A DNA stretch of 64,000 nt. Source: CAVYUC01 sp963771595. Lineage in GTDB: Bacteria > Bacteroidota > Bacteroidia > Bacteroidales > Prolixibacteraceae. The stretch spans positions 483,530 to 547,529 of the forward strand of contig CAVYUC010000012.1 in NCBI GenBank assembly GCA_963771595.1, given 5' to 3'. A model generated the notes under the pieces. That model made no database searches and was not told where the DNA came from. It worked only from the letters and a program-made list of their open reading frames with translations. The position numbers and the translations under genes were made by a program. This document shows, piece by piece, positions 54,172 through 63,062 of the stretch. Every line of letters starts with the position of its first letter. The stretch's first letter is position 1.

Positions 54172-54450
54172 TAAATCGATGCCAATGCAAGAGAGAGACA
54201 AATTAAGGCAGGGAGCCGGGCGCGGAAGATAAAGCTTATTGAAGAGAAGAACCCGGGATGGAGGGACCTTTACGAAACATTGTAAGGTGCAGGGACGATA
54301 AGACCGCCACACCTCGTACCTCGGCTCGCGGAATCGTGCACCTAATATTATTATGAGCATGGAAATCTCTGCACAAAACAACATTCCTGGTACGATTTCC
54401 CGAGGAGTTTGCGACGAAGGGAACCCACGACTTTTGGCACCAAGCCCATA

Positions 54451-54735
54451 ATGAAAGCCTGGACTTACATCGTCACTAACAAAAACAATAACGTTTTATA
54501 CACCGGCGTCACCAGTAACTTGAAAAGTCGCATCGAAAGTCACAGGACTAAAAAATATCCCAATGCTTTCACCGCAAGATACAATGCCGACAAGCTTGTC
54601 TGGTATCAGGAGTTCAGCAGCATTATCGATGCAAGAGAAAGGGAACGACAATTAAAGGCTGGAAACAGAGCCAGAAAGATAAAACTCATTGAAGAAAAAA
54701 ATCCGGTATGGAAAGACTTATACAGAACATTATAA
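54451..54735 (+). CDS. GIY-YIG nuclease, copy 5 (intact, most diverged)
   Basis: 94 residues. Differences from copy 2: MKAWTYIV for MKAWVYIV, ESHRTKKY for ESHKTKKY, QEFSSII. The upstream leader also differs (CACGACTTTTGGCACCAAGCCC). The nuclease motifs are intact. The leader variant is shared with the truncated copy at 55242, so these two represent an older branch at the right end of the array. Confidence 0.88.
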   Translation: MKAWTYIVTNKNNNVLYTGVTSNLKSRIESHRTKKYPNAFTARYNADKLVWYQEFSSIIDARERERQLKAGNRARKIKLIEEKNPVWKDLYRTL

Positions 54736-54914
54736 GAAGCACGAGTCTGCGAGCCGCAGGCGTGGCAGCCTTATGCCTTGAGCACCCAACATGTATTGTA
54801 CTCCATACCTTCGAAAACCAAAACAAGTATGGAAGTTCAGTCATGAGACCACTTCGGTCGTTCCTCCCTCGTGGAATCCTGCACCAAATAAACTTAGGAG
54901 TAGGAATATCCCTG

Positions 54915-54964
54915 CCCTGTGAAATAAAATCGAAGATTTTAACGCAAAGCGTTATTTCACAGGG
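54915..54964 (+). repeat. Three-way-junction element, unit 5, with compensatory change
   Basis: Arms as in the other units; first hairpin AAAATC-GAA-GATTTT; second hairpin AACGC-AAA-GCGTT instead of AATGC-AAA-GCATT. Both members of the third base pair changed (T-A to C-G), so pairing is kept while the sequence differs. Confidence 0.85.
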
Positions 54965-55241
54965 TAAATCGATGCCAATGCAAGAGAGAGACAAATTAAG
55001 GCAGGGAGCCGGGCGCGGAAGATAAAGCTTATTGAAGAGAAGAACCCGGGATGGAGGGACCTTTACGAAACATTGTAAGGTGCAGGGACGATAAGACCGC
55101 CACGCCTCGTACCTCGGCTCGCGGAATCGTGCACCTAATATTATTATGAGCATGGAAATCTCTGCACAAAACAACATTCCTGGTACGATTTCCCGAGGAG
55201 TTTGCGACGAAGGGAACCCACGACTTTTAGCACCAAGCCCA

Positions 55242-55292
55242 ATGAAAGCCTGGACTTACATCGTCACCAGGATTTCATTAATTATATTTTAA
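55242..55292 (+). pseudogene. GIY-YIG gene copy 6, truncated
   Basis: Only the first nine codons (MKAWTYIVT) match the family; the array homology ends at about 55268 and the frame runs into A+T-rich sequence, stopping at 55292. This marks the right edge of the array, 28 bases before the wza gene. Confidence 0.75.
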
Positions 55293-55319
55293 TTAGATTT
55301 ACAATTAGTTTTTACAAAA

Positions 55320-56152
55320 ATGAATCAACAAACCTTGAAAATGAGCAAAAATAAAAAAGGCTTTAACCGAATTGGAACTTTTCTAGTAATAACTACATGT
55401 GTTACAATGCTTTTTTCTTCCTGTGTTTCACAGCGGAATGTGGAATACCTCCGTGACACATCCGAGCAACAAGGTGATATAAAAACTTTTTACGATGCCA
55501 AAGTACCGGATTACAAATTGAAACCTAAAGACGAGTTATTCATACAGATTAAAAGTCTGGACGATCCTTCCACAAATGTTTTTCAACAACTTGGTATCCA
55601 GGAGAGTGGAAGCATGAGTTACATTCAGCCTTATGGAGCATCTCTAATGTCATATACGGTTGATAAAGCAGGGTTATATACAACTTCCGGTTCTTGGAAA
55701 TATTCAGGTGGAAAACAAATCAGTTCCTGAGGTTAGTGCCATTTTACAAGATTCTTTAGAGCATATTTTAAGCAACCCAACAGTAACAGTAAAATTGGTA
55801 AACCGCTTTGTTTCGGTGTTGGGAGAAGTTCAGACACCCGGCCACTATTCCTATTCACAGGAGAAACTTACCATATTTGATGCTACTTGGCCTGGCAGGA
55901 GATATTACGGAATATGGCGACCGCAACGATGTAATACTGGCCCGCAATGAAAACGGAAAAAATTTACGTATCAACATTGATTTGACATCCTCCGAATTTA
56001 TGGCATCAGAATACTATTACATCCGCCCAAACGATATGGTATATGTGAAACCCATGCGCAAGAAATTCTGGGGTATGCGCCAGTTTCCTTTTCAAATTCT
56101 ATTATCATCATTATCAACAGCCGTTCTTTTTTATACCGTATTTGGTCAATAA
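55320..56152 (+). pseudogene. Polysaccharide export lipoprotein (Wza-like), two frameshifts
   Basis: Lipobox LFSSC, then VSQRNVEYLRD and the Poly_export region YKLKPKDELFIQIKSLDDPS, all in one frame to about 55668. There an extra base moves the frame: QGYIQLPVLGNIQVENKSVP, VSAILQDSLEHILSNPTVTV, VLGEVQTPGHYSYSQEKLTIFDA (a SLBB domain; cited in parts). A second change near 55885 gives LGLAGDITEYGDRNDVILAR and a C-terminal hydrophobic segment PFQILLSSLSTAVLFYTVFG. Together these make a normal Bacteroidota Wza of about 275 residues, an outer-membrane export channel. It cannot be translated whole as given. Confidence 0.85.
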
Positions 56153-56187
56153 AGTTTAATATCAAATCAATCATTTAATAATTCATT

Positions 56188-58540
56188 ATGAATCAACAGA
56201 CTTTCCCGAAACAAAACAATTTTAATATTCTAAAAATAATCAAATTAATTTTTCGAAATATCTGGATTATCATTCCATGTATTATTCTGGCATTGGGAAT
56301 TGCTTATGTTTATAACCGTTATACAATACCAACTTATAAAGTATCTTCCTACGTTATTATTAAAAGATAATTCAGGAAATAACAGATACATGGAGAAGCC
56401 AGGTTTATAAACAGCGAATTACTTTTCAGAAATCAAAATATTCAAAATGAATTGGAGATTATTAAATCGTTTCCAAATATTGAACAAACAGTAAGAAATC
56501 TTGATTTGGAAGTATCCTATTATGAATATAAAGATTACCAGTATTACAATGCCTATAAGGAATCGCCATTCAAAGTATTTATTTTTAAAGAACATCCGCA
56601 GTTGGTCGGACCTGTTTTTGATATTCGTTTTGAATTCTGATGGAAGTTATACATTAACGGTTCAGAAACAAGATGGAATGGTTTATAATTACTCTACAGA
56701 GCAGGAGATGGGTGAAAGAAAAGATGTGGAGTTAAATCTCAAAGGAAATGTAGGTCAGATTATTGAGACGAATGATTTTAAATTTCTGATTACAATCAAC
56801 AATAAAGATAGCTTATTTGTAAAAGACAATAGAATTTTTGCCTTCAGATTATCTACAATTAAGCAATTAGTGAATCAACTAGAGGAAAGCCTGGAATTTA
56901 ACATTCCGGACAAATTGGCAACTGTTATCGAAATTAGTATGGAAACCACTTCTGTTCAGCTCGGTGAAGATGTAATCAACGAATTAATCCAGGTCTATTC
57001 TGCATCCAATCTGGAGAAAAAAAATCATCTTGCCAATATGACACTCGAATATATTGATGAGCAACTGGATGAGGTATCTGCATCCTTAAATCATACAGAA
57101 AACAACCTTCAGCAGTTTATGTCTCAAAACAAGTTGATGAATGTGGATGAACAGTCAACCGGTTGGCACAGCAGCGACTGGATTTACAAAATCAATTGGC
57201 TGAACTGATGACCCAGAAGCGTTATTACGATTACATTAAAGAATACAACAGTACTGATTCAGATGAAACACAGATTGTTCCGCCATCAGCTATGGGAGTT
57301 CAGGATCCGCTGCTCAACAATTTGATTCAGGAACTTTCTGCTGCACAATCGCAAAAGGCCAATCTGATAAAAAATAATCAGGAGCGTAATCCCATTGTAA
57401 ACCGCCTTGATATTCAGATAAAAAATCTTAAAAATACCGTTTCTGAGAATATTGCCGCTGCTGCCCGCAGCAATGAGATTTCAATTAACGAAATGCAAAA
57501 CCGGATTGCACAAATAGAAAGTGAGATAAGCAAATTGCCCAAAACACAAATGCAAATGGGCGGAATTCAACGAAATTATAATCTGAACAACTCCATCTAC
57601 AACTATTTGCTTGAAAAACAAGCCGAGGCTAAAATTACCAAAGCCTCCAATTTACCCGACAATATAATAATTGAACCTGCGCATATGGTTGGGCTTTCGC
57701 CTGTTTCTCCCAATAAAATATTAAATTACATAATTGCATTGTTTTTGGGTTTTACTATTCCTTTTAGCATTTTGTTACTTAAAATGGATCTTAAAACAAC
57801 TATCACAACACAGGAAGATATTGAAAACATTACCAATGCAACCGTTCTTGGGAAAGTATTTCATTACAGTAACCGAAAAGAAAAAAACGTTTTTATTGCC
57901 TTGCCAAATGACAAAACAGCCGAAACATTTCGCACATTGCGAACCAACATTAACTTTGCAATGAACGGCAGTTCGCATAAAACAATATTCGTGACTTCCT
58001 GTGTATCGGGTGAAGGCAAATCTTTTAATGCGCTTAATATTGCAGCGTCCTATGCCCAAATGGGGAAAAAAACCATTTTGGTAAATTTCGATCTTCGCAA
58101 CGCACACACAGTTGTTAAGGGCACTGACAACTCAATAGGTTTAAGTATGTTTTTAAACGAAGAAGCAGCACTGAATGAAATAATTCAAAAAACATCATCT
58201 TAAAAATCTCGACTTTATCAATTCAGGGCCGGTTCCTCCCAATCCACTGGATTTGATGGAAAAGGAGATAATGACAAACCTTTTTGATTTTCTTAAAAAG
58301 AATTACGAATACATAATCATTGACACTCCGCCATTGGCCCAGGTTTCAGATGCCCTTGCAGTTATAAAATATGCCAGTATAAATTTGATAGTTACCCGGT
58401 ATAATGTAACCAAAAAGAAATTGCTCAGGTTAGTATTAAGTGAACTTAAAAACAAAAACATTAATAATGTATATCTTATTTTAAATGACAACAAACTGGT
58501 AAGTGAACAAATGGGATATGGGTATTATAATAAAAAGTAA
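56188..58540 (+). pseudogene. Wzc-type chain-length regulator / tyrosine kinase, about five frameshifts
   Basis: Pieces in different frames make up one protein of about 780 residues. First a Wzz N-terminal membrane segment (NIWIIIPCIILALGIAYVYN). Then a coiled-coil periplasmic part (YIDEQLDEVSASLNHTENNL; AQQRLDLQNQLAELMTQKRY), a second membrane helix (NYIIALFLGFTIPFSILLL), and a BY-kinase domain with Walker A SGEGKSFNALNIA, A' ILVNFDLRN, Walker B YIIIDTPPL and a short tyrosine tail GYGYYNKK. Frame changes lie near 56365, 56405, 56630, 57165 and 58197. Several fit a gained or lost base in short A or T runs. It normally controls capsule polymer length with Wza. Confidence 0.85.
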
Positions 58541-58589
58541 AAAATTGTTTTGAAATATAAATAAATGCAAGCGGCAAAATAAACTGGAT

Positions 58590-59081
58590 ATGCAACCTGG
58601 GAATTCTTTTAAACCCTCTCTAATCATAGCTATCGATTTTGATGGCACCATAGTGGAACATTGCTATCCTGCCATTGGACGAACACGTCCATTTGCATTT
58701 CAAACATTAAAAGCCCTTCAGGCAGATGGTCACCGTTTAATTCTATGGAGCCACCGCGCAGGACAAAAATTGGAAGAGGCTGTTAAATTCTGTAGCTCAC
58801 ATGGTATTGAGTTTTATGCGGTGAATAAAAATTATCCTGAAGAAGTCTGGGACGAAAACGAAAGCCGTAAAATTCTGGCCGATATTTACATCGACGATAG
58901 AAATCTGGGAGGGTTACCTTCCTGGGGGGAAATTTACAATATCATTTCTCCTGAAAAAGAAGTGGTGGTATTAAAAATAAGAAATCCTGGTGGAAGAGGT
59001 AATAATCCATACTCTATAGAACCAAATAATAAACTCATAAATATGATATCATATGCATGTCAATATTTCTGGAAATCTTAA
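58590..59081 (+). CDS. HAD-like hydrolase (BT0820-type)
   Basis: 163 residues, intact. Motif I is IAIDFDGTIVEH (nucleophile Asp about 17 in DFDGT), followed by RPFAFQTLKALQADGHRLIL, motif II-like LWSHRAGQKLEEAV, FYAVNKNYPEEVWD and the metal-binding IYIDDRNLGGLPSWGEIY. The family is a small cap-less HAD phosphatase common in Bacteroidota surface polysaccharide loci; the substrate is unknown. Its C-terminus continues about 30 residues past the usual end. A strongly degraded second copy follows directly. Confidence 0.87.
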   Translation: MQPGNSFKPSLIIAIDFDGTIVEHCYPAIGRTRPFAFQTLKALQADGHRLILWSHRAGQKLEEAVKFCSSHGIEFYAVNKNYPEEVWDENESRKILADIYIDDRNLGGLPSWGEIYNIISPEKEVVVLKIRNPGGRGNNPYSIEPNNKLINMISYACQYFWKS

Positions 59082-59089
59082 CCTGACTT

Positions 59090-59475
59090 TGCAGGATCAA
59101 AATAGTTTCACAAATTGGGTGAATCCAAATACATTAGAAGTTACAGATTACGGTATTTGTAACGATGGGGGAGTAGTGTTTATGTTTTTCATTGTGATTG
59201 GGGTCTATGGCTTCTGTACGTCAATCGTTAAATACACTTCAGGTAAACAACACCAAATAATTATGTTGAGTCACTAGGTTGGACAGCTTAACGAGGCTAT
59301 GAGGTTTTGTTTTTATTATGGAGTTGAATTTTATGTAATAAACAAAAACTTTCCAAAAGTAGTATACTATGGAAAGAAAACAACAGTTTTAAATTCCGAC
59401 CAACATATACTGACGAGGGGACTCTGGGAAGATTTCCTTCCTGGGGATTATATAAAATAAATTATCAGAAATTTA
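59090..59475 (+). pseudogene. Degraded second copy of the HAD hydrolase
   Basis: Fragments line up in order with the gene before it: IGVYGFCTSIVKYTSGKQHQ against IGRTRPFAFQTLKALQADGH, IIMLSH against LILWSH, GQLNEAMRFCFYYGVEFYVI against GQKLEEAVKFCSSHGIEFYA, NKNFP against NKNYP, and GRFPSWGLYKINY against GGLPSWGEIYNII. Stops (for example TAG at 59275) and frame changes break it. The DFDGT motif is gone. Protein similarity at this low level shows an old duplication, not a recent error. Confidence 0.65.
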
Positions 59476-59647
59476 TTGTAAGTAAATTAGATGAATCTAA
59501 TTTGTAGTGGAAAAGATGAAAGGATTTTTTAATAAAATATATCCTGTTAGCTCTGAAATATTACTGAATTTATGATTTTCTTTAAGAATTGATTCCTATT
59601 CTCTTATTATGGTTGCTTTACCAACGAATTACCTGAAAATTTAAATT

Positions 59648-60061
59648 ATGAGTGTAACATTATCTAATGTTAATTTTGTTAATCTTCCCAAAATTCAAGA
59701 TCCGCGTGGAAATCTTTCTTTTATCGAAGCAGAACAACATATACCTTTCAAAATAGAAAGAACATATTGGATTTATGATGTACCTGGTGGTCAGGTTCGG
59801 GGGGGGCATGCCTTTAAAGAACAGCAGGAATTGATTGTGGCTCTATCTGGCAGTTTCGATGTAGAGGTAAGCGACTGCACTTTGAAAGAGACATTTTCCC
59901 TCAATCGATCCTATTATGGACTTTATATTCCCAGTGGTTTATGGAGAGAAATGAATAACTTTTCAACAAACTCGTTAGCTTTGGTACTTACTTCTACATT
60001 ATATCACGAAGATGATTACATAAGAGAATATAAAGATTATTTAACATGGTTAAAGAAATAA
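59648..60061 (+). CDS. FdtA/QdtA-type sugar 3,4-ketoisomerase
   Basis: 137 residues, intact cupin of the WxcM-like family: LPKIQDPRGNLSFIEAEQHI, FKIERTYWIYDVPGGQVRGG, HAFKEQQELIVALSGSFDVE (the His of RGGHAFKEQ lies in the active site), YYGLYIPSGLWREMNNFS. These enzymes convert dTDP-4-keto-6-deoxyglucose into the 3-keto isomer, the first step toward 3-amino-3,6-dideoxyhexoses. A second family member overlaps its end by 16 bases. Confidence 0.92.
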   Translation: MSVTLSNVNFVNLPKIQDPRGNLSFIEAEQHIPFKIERTYWIYDVPGGQVRGGHAFKEQQELIVALSGSFDVEVSDCTLKETFSLNRSYYGLYIPSGLWREMNNFSTNSLALVLTSTLYHEDDYIREYKDYLTWLKK

Positions 60062-60469
60062 AAAACACGATATACAATTGCAGTATTGTTCAACTGCCTA
60101 AAATTCATAACCGGGCTGGGAATATTACTGCACTCGAAAATAACATTACAGTTCCTTCGAAATTAAACGGGTTTATTATTTGTATGATATTCCTGGAGGT
60201 GAAGCACGTGGTGGACATGCACACAAAAAATTGCAACAGTTTTTAGTTGCTGTCAGTGGTGCATTAGACATATTGTTGGATGATGGGAAAAATAAAAAGG
60301 TGGTTCATCTTGATCGACCTTATATTGGATTACATATTGTGCCAGGTATCCTGCGCCAGTTGTTGAATTTTTCTTCTGGTTCCATATGTCTGGTATGGTG
60401 TCTCTTAAATATGATGAAAATGATTACATCAGAATAAAAAATGATTTTATTAAATTCAAAAATGCATGA
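60046..60469 (+). pseudogene. Second FdtA-type isomerase, two frameshifts
   Basis: Starts inside the previous gene with MVKEIKNTIYNCSIVQLPKI and HNRAGNITALENN. Near 60165 the frame changes (an A seems lost from the run before TTAAACGG) and continues YLYDIPGGEARGGHAHKKLQ, QFLVAVSGALDILLDDG, LDRPYIGLHIVPGILRQLLN. A further change near 60395 leads to KYDENDYIRIKNDFIKFKNA and a stop at 60467-60469. Tandem FdtA-like pairs are frequent in these clusters, where one partner may be a 3,4-isomerase of different stereospecificity. Confidence 0.85.
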
Positions 60470-61400
60470 TTGAGATAAAAAGATATTTCCCTAAATATAA
60501 AAAAGAATGGGATAATTTGTTAACGCGGTCCCGGATAGATACATTTCTCTTTTATCGCGATTATATGGATTACCATTCTGAACGATACAGATTGTTCCTT
60601 CTTGGTGTACAGAAAAGGCAAGCTGCAAGGATTAATTCCAGGGAATATTCAAAATTCTGTGTTTTATTCCCATCAGGGATTAACTTATGGGGGATTGACT
60701 ACTGCAGATAAAATAACAGCGATGGATGTTATCGATTTCTTCAGTACTTTAAATGAAAAATTGGCTTCTTATGGAATTAAGGAGGTTATTTATAAAGCCT
60801 TACCGCATATATATCAGAAAAAACCCGCACAGGAGGATCTATGCGCTTTTTAGGTTAGGCGCTCAAAAAATTGGATGTAATCTTTCATCAACAATTTTTC
60901 ACAAAGATAAGTTACCATTTGTTGAATCCAGAAAAAGCGGGATACGAAAAGCTGTTAAGGAAGGAATTGAAATTAAAGAAAGTAATGAATTTAATGTGTT
61001 TTGGAAATTGCTGGAAGAAAATTTAATTACGACTCATGGAACATTCCCAGTCCATTCGCTTCCGGAAATTCAGTATTTACATTCAAAATTTCCGAATCAA
61101 ATCAAATTATATGTAGCCAAAGCTTCACACGAAATAATTGCAGGAACCGTGCTTTTTGTAATGAAAAATGTTATTCATGTTCAATACATTTCGGCAAGCA
61201 TTAACGGCAAAAAAACAGGCGCACTCGATTTGTTATTCGACAAACTTATTAATAGCATTTATTGTAATATTCCAATCTTCGATTTTGGGTAATCCACTGA
61301 ACAAATGGGAAACTATTTAAACGAAAATCTCATATTTCAAAAAGAAGGATTCGGCGGCAGAGGTGTTGTTTTTGATATTTATAAATATCTTATTAAATGA
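60466..61400 (+). pseudogene. GNAT/FemAB-like acyltransferase, frameshifts and a nonsense codon
   Basis: ATG 60466 overlaps the preceding stop. Pieces: MIEIKRYFPKYKKEWDNLLT and YRDYMDYHSERY; then YRKGKLQGLIPGNIQNSVFY and HQGLTYGGLTTADKITAMDV; then FRLGAQKIGCNLSSTIFHKD, VESRKSGIRKAVKEGIEIKE and HSLPEIQYLHSKFPNQIKLY. After FDFG an in-frame TAA (61290-61292) is followed, in the same frame, by STEQMGNYLNENLIFQKEGF and GGRGVVFDIYKYLIK to 61400. The GNAT-like proteins of this kind acylate amino sugars in O-antigen loci. Confidence 0.8.
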
Positions 61401-61749
61401 AATTTGATATATCATTTATTTACGATAAGAATAAAGTTGAATTGTTTTTAGACAGCTTCTTAGTTGAGAACTTAAAAAATAATTTATTCTATCGGCGCCA
61501 ATGTGACAATTATGAACCGGATCAAGATTGGTAAATTTGCAGTTATTGGAGTTGGAAGTGCGTTCTTAAAGAATATTCCTGATTATACCTTATGGTTTGG
61601 TAATCCAGCAGTTTACGGGGAAAATATTTGCAAATGTGGCAATAAAGCTTGACACAAAACTAAAGTGCACTACTTGTTATTTAACCTATAAAAAATCAAT
61701 GGGAAATATTCGGAACAAGAATATTTTCATTCTACTATGGAGTAAATAA
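61397..61749 (+). pseudogene. Hexapeptide-repeat acyltransferase, shortened and frameshifted
   Basis: ATG 61397 overlaps the stop of the GNAT-like gene (ATGA), which supports both ends. The start MKFDISFIYDKNKVELFLDS runs out of frame. The end of a left-handed beta-helix transferase follows: SIGANVTIMNRIKIGKFAVI, GVGSAFLKNIPDYTLWFGNP, with a C-terminal extension ICKCGNK, then after another frame change LDTKLKCTTCYLTYKKS. That CxC/CxxC tail looks like a zinc-ribbon. About 100 residues of the usual helix are missing. The intact enzyme would N-acylate the 3-amino sugar. Confidence 0.65.
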
Positions 61750-61783
61750 AAACTGACAAATTTAACCTTAGATAAGAACTACC

Positions 61784-62737
61784 ATGTTATTTGAAGTTGC
61801 TTCAAAAAAATACAAAGAGTATTTTAGATTTGACCCGCATCCTTTTATTTCTGAACAATTTATAGAGTTGAATAGCTGGAAAACTGATGAGACTGAGACA
61901 AGTAGCCGACAGTAAAAAGCCATCCATCGGATTAGTGGCGGACATCAAAGATGAGAATATCTTTGCCCCTCTTTCTGCACCATTTGGCGGATTCCATTAT
62001 AAAAGTGAACGTATTTTCATTTCTGAAATTGTCCATTTCTTAAATGGGCTCAAAGAATATATTTATGTAAAAAATTTAAAATGCGTATTTATAACACTGC
62101 CTCCACTTATTTATCAAAAATCTTTTAATGCTAAAGTCGTAAACTCATCGTTGTGCTTGGATTACGATTTATTATTGCCTGATATAGTTAGTTGGGTTAA
62201 TTTAGAGGAATTTACTGGAAAAATTTCATGTAAAATGTGTCGTATCAATTTTAACAAATCCATTAGTTACAATCTGACATTCAATATAATTAGAAATGTG
62301 AATGAAAAAGAAGCTGCATTTAAACTCATTTGTGAAAATCGGATTACACGTGGACGAGAAATCCATATGACTTTTGATGAACTTATTAACACAAATAAAC
62401 TTTGGCCAATTGATTTTTTTCTGTTAGTGATTCAAAAGGTAAAATGGTAGCTGCCGCTATTTTTTACCAATTTCAAAAAAATATTGCTTATGGTGTTTAT
62501 TGGGGTGACAATTTATTTGGAAGAAAGTTAAAATCGATGGATTTTTTATCCTACAACTTGTGGACTTATTATAAATCATTGGGATTTAAATATATCGACC
62601 TTGGCATCACAACAGAATCAGGAATACCTAATGAAGGCTTGTTACGGTTCAAAGAAAATCATGAATGCAATTCTTCCTTAAGATTTAGGTTCAAATACCA
62701 AAATGAAATGTTTTCTGGATTGAGAGTTGGAACTTAA
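61784..62737 (+). pseudogene. Second GNAT/FemAB-like acyltransferase, two frameshifts
   Basis: MLFEVASKKYKEYFRFDPHP and FISEQFIELNSWKTDE in the first frame; after about 61895 RLRQVADSKKPSIGLVADIK, FAPLSAPFGGFHYKSERIFI, MTFDELINTNKLWPIDFFLL; after about 62440 MVAAAIFYQFQKNIAYGVYW, LWTYYKSLGFKYIDLGITTE and GLLRFKENHECNSSLRFRFK. This is another GNAT-like sugar or aminosugar acyltransferase, related in layout to the one at 60466. All core segments are kept, so damage is limited to small indels. Confidence 0.78.
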
Positions 62738-63062
62738 ATAGAAACAATGGGACATTGATTTATACTTGCAGGTCATGAAATTCCTGCTGCTAATAATATT
62801 GACATCAACCGTCTCTCCCTTTAAAACAAAGATTGAAGTTATATCTAAATATTCAAAATAAATACTAATATTGTTATTTGGATTAATAATGTGTACAATA
62901 TTCCATCTTATATTAAGGCGAAATGTGGTAAAAACCAGTATAAATATTTGTCCAAATATAATAAATCTACAAGTTCATTTTATTGCAAGACTTGGTCTAT
63001 TTAACATGTTATGAAAATGAGATAGAGGCAATGTTTAAATATGATGAAAATCAATTTAATTT
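62738..63062. other. Region without recognisable gene
   Basis: 325 very A+T-rich bases with stops in all frames. Short stretches look as if they could once have been coding, but no family could be named. Confidence 0.5.

Larger units (their letters stand above)
51410..55292 (+). repeat. Tandem array of GIY-YIG units (about 794 bp each)
   Basis: One short unit (504 bp, from about 51410) is followed by four long units with gene starts at 52070, 52864, 53658 and 54451 (spacings 794, 794, 793) and a 3'-truncated last copy at 55242. Each long unit holds a complete GIY-YIG gene, about 180 bp of spacer, a 50 bp three-way-junction sequence and the relic 3' part of a second GIY-YIG gene. It then closes with a phrase ending CGCGGAATC-T/G-TGCACC. 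A related phrase, CGTGGAATCCTGCACC, occurs in the middle of each unit, so the unit itself arose by an older duplication. Middle copies are almost identical; the rightmost ones differ most. Confidence 0.93.

Noticed and set aside
51410..55292. The array as a CRISPR locus
   Set aside because: The period is about 794 bp, the repeated part is the whole unit including a gene, there are no short unique spacers, and no cas gene is near.
55320..56152. Programmed frameshifting in the wza gene
   Set aside because: Two changes at sites without a slippery heptamer, in a region where almost every gene has frame changes, make damage or sequence error far more likely.
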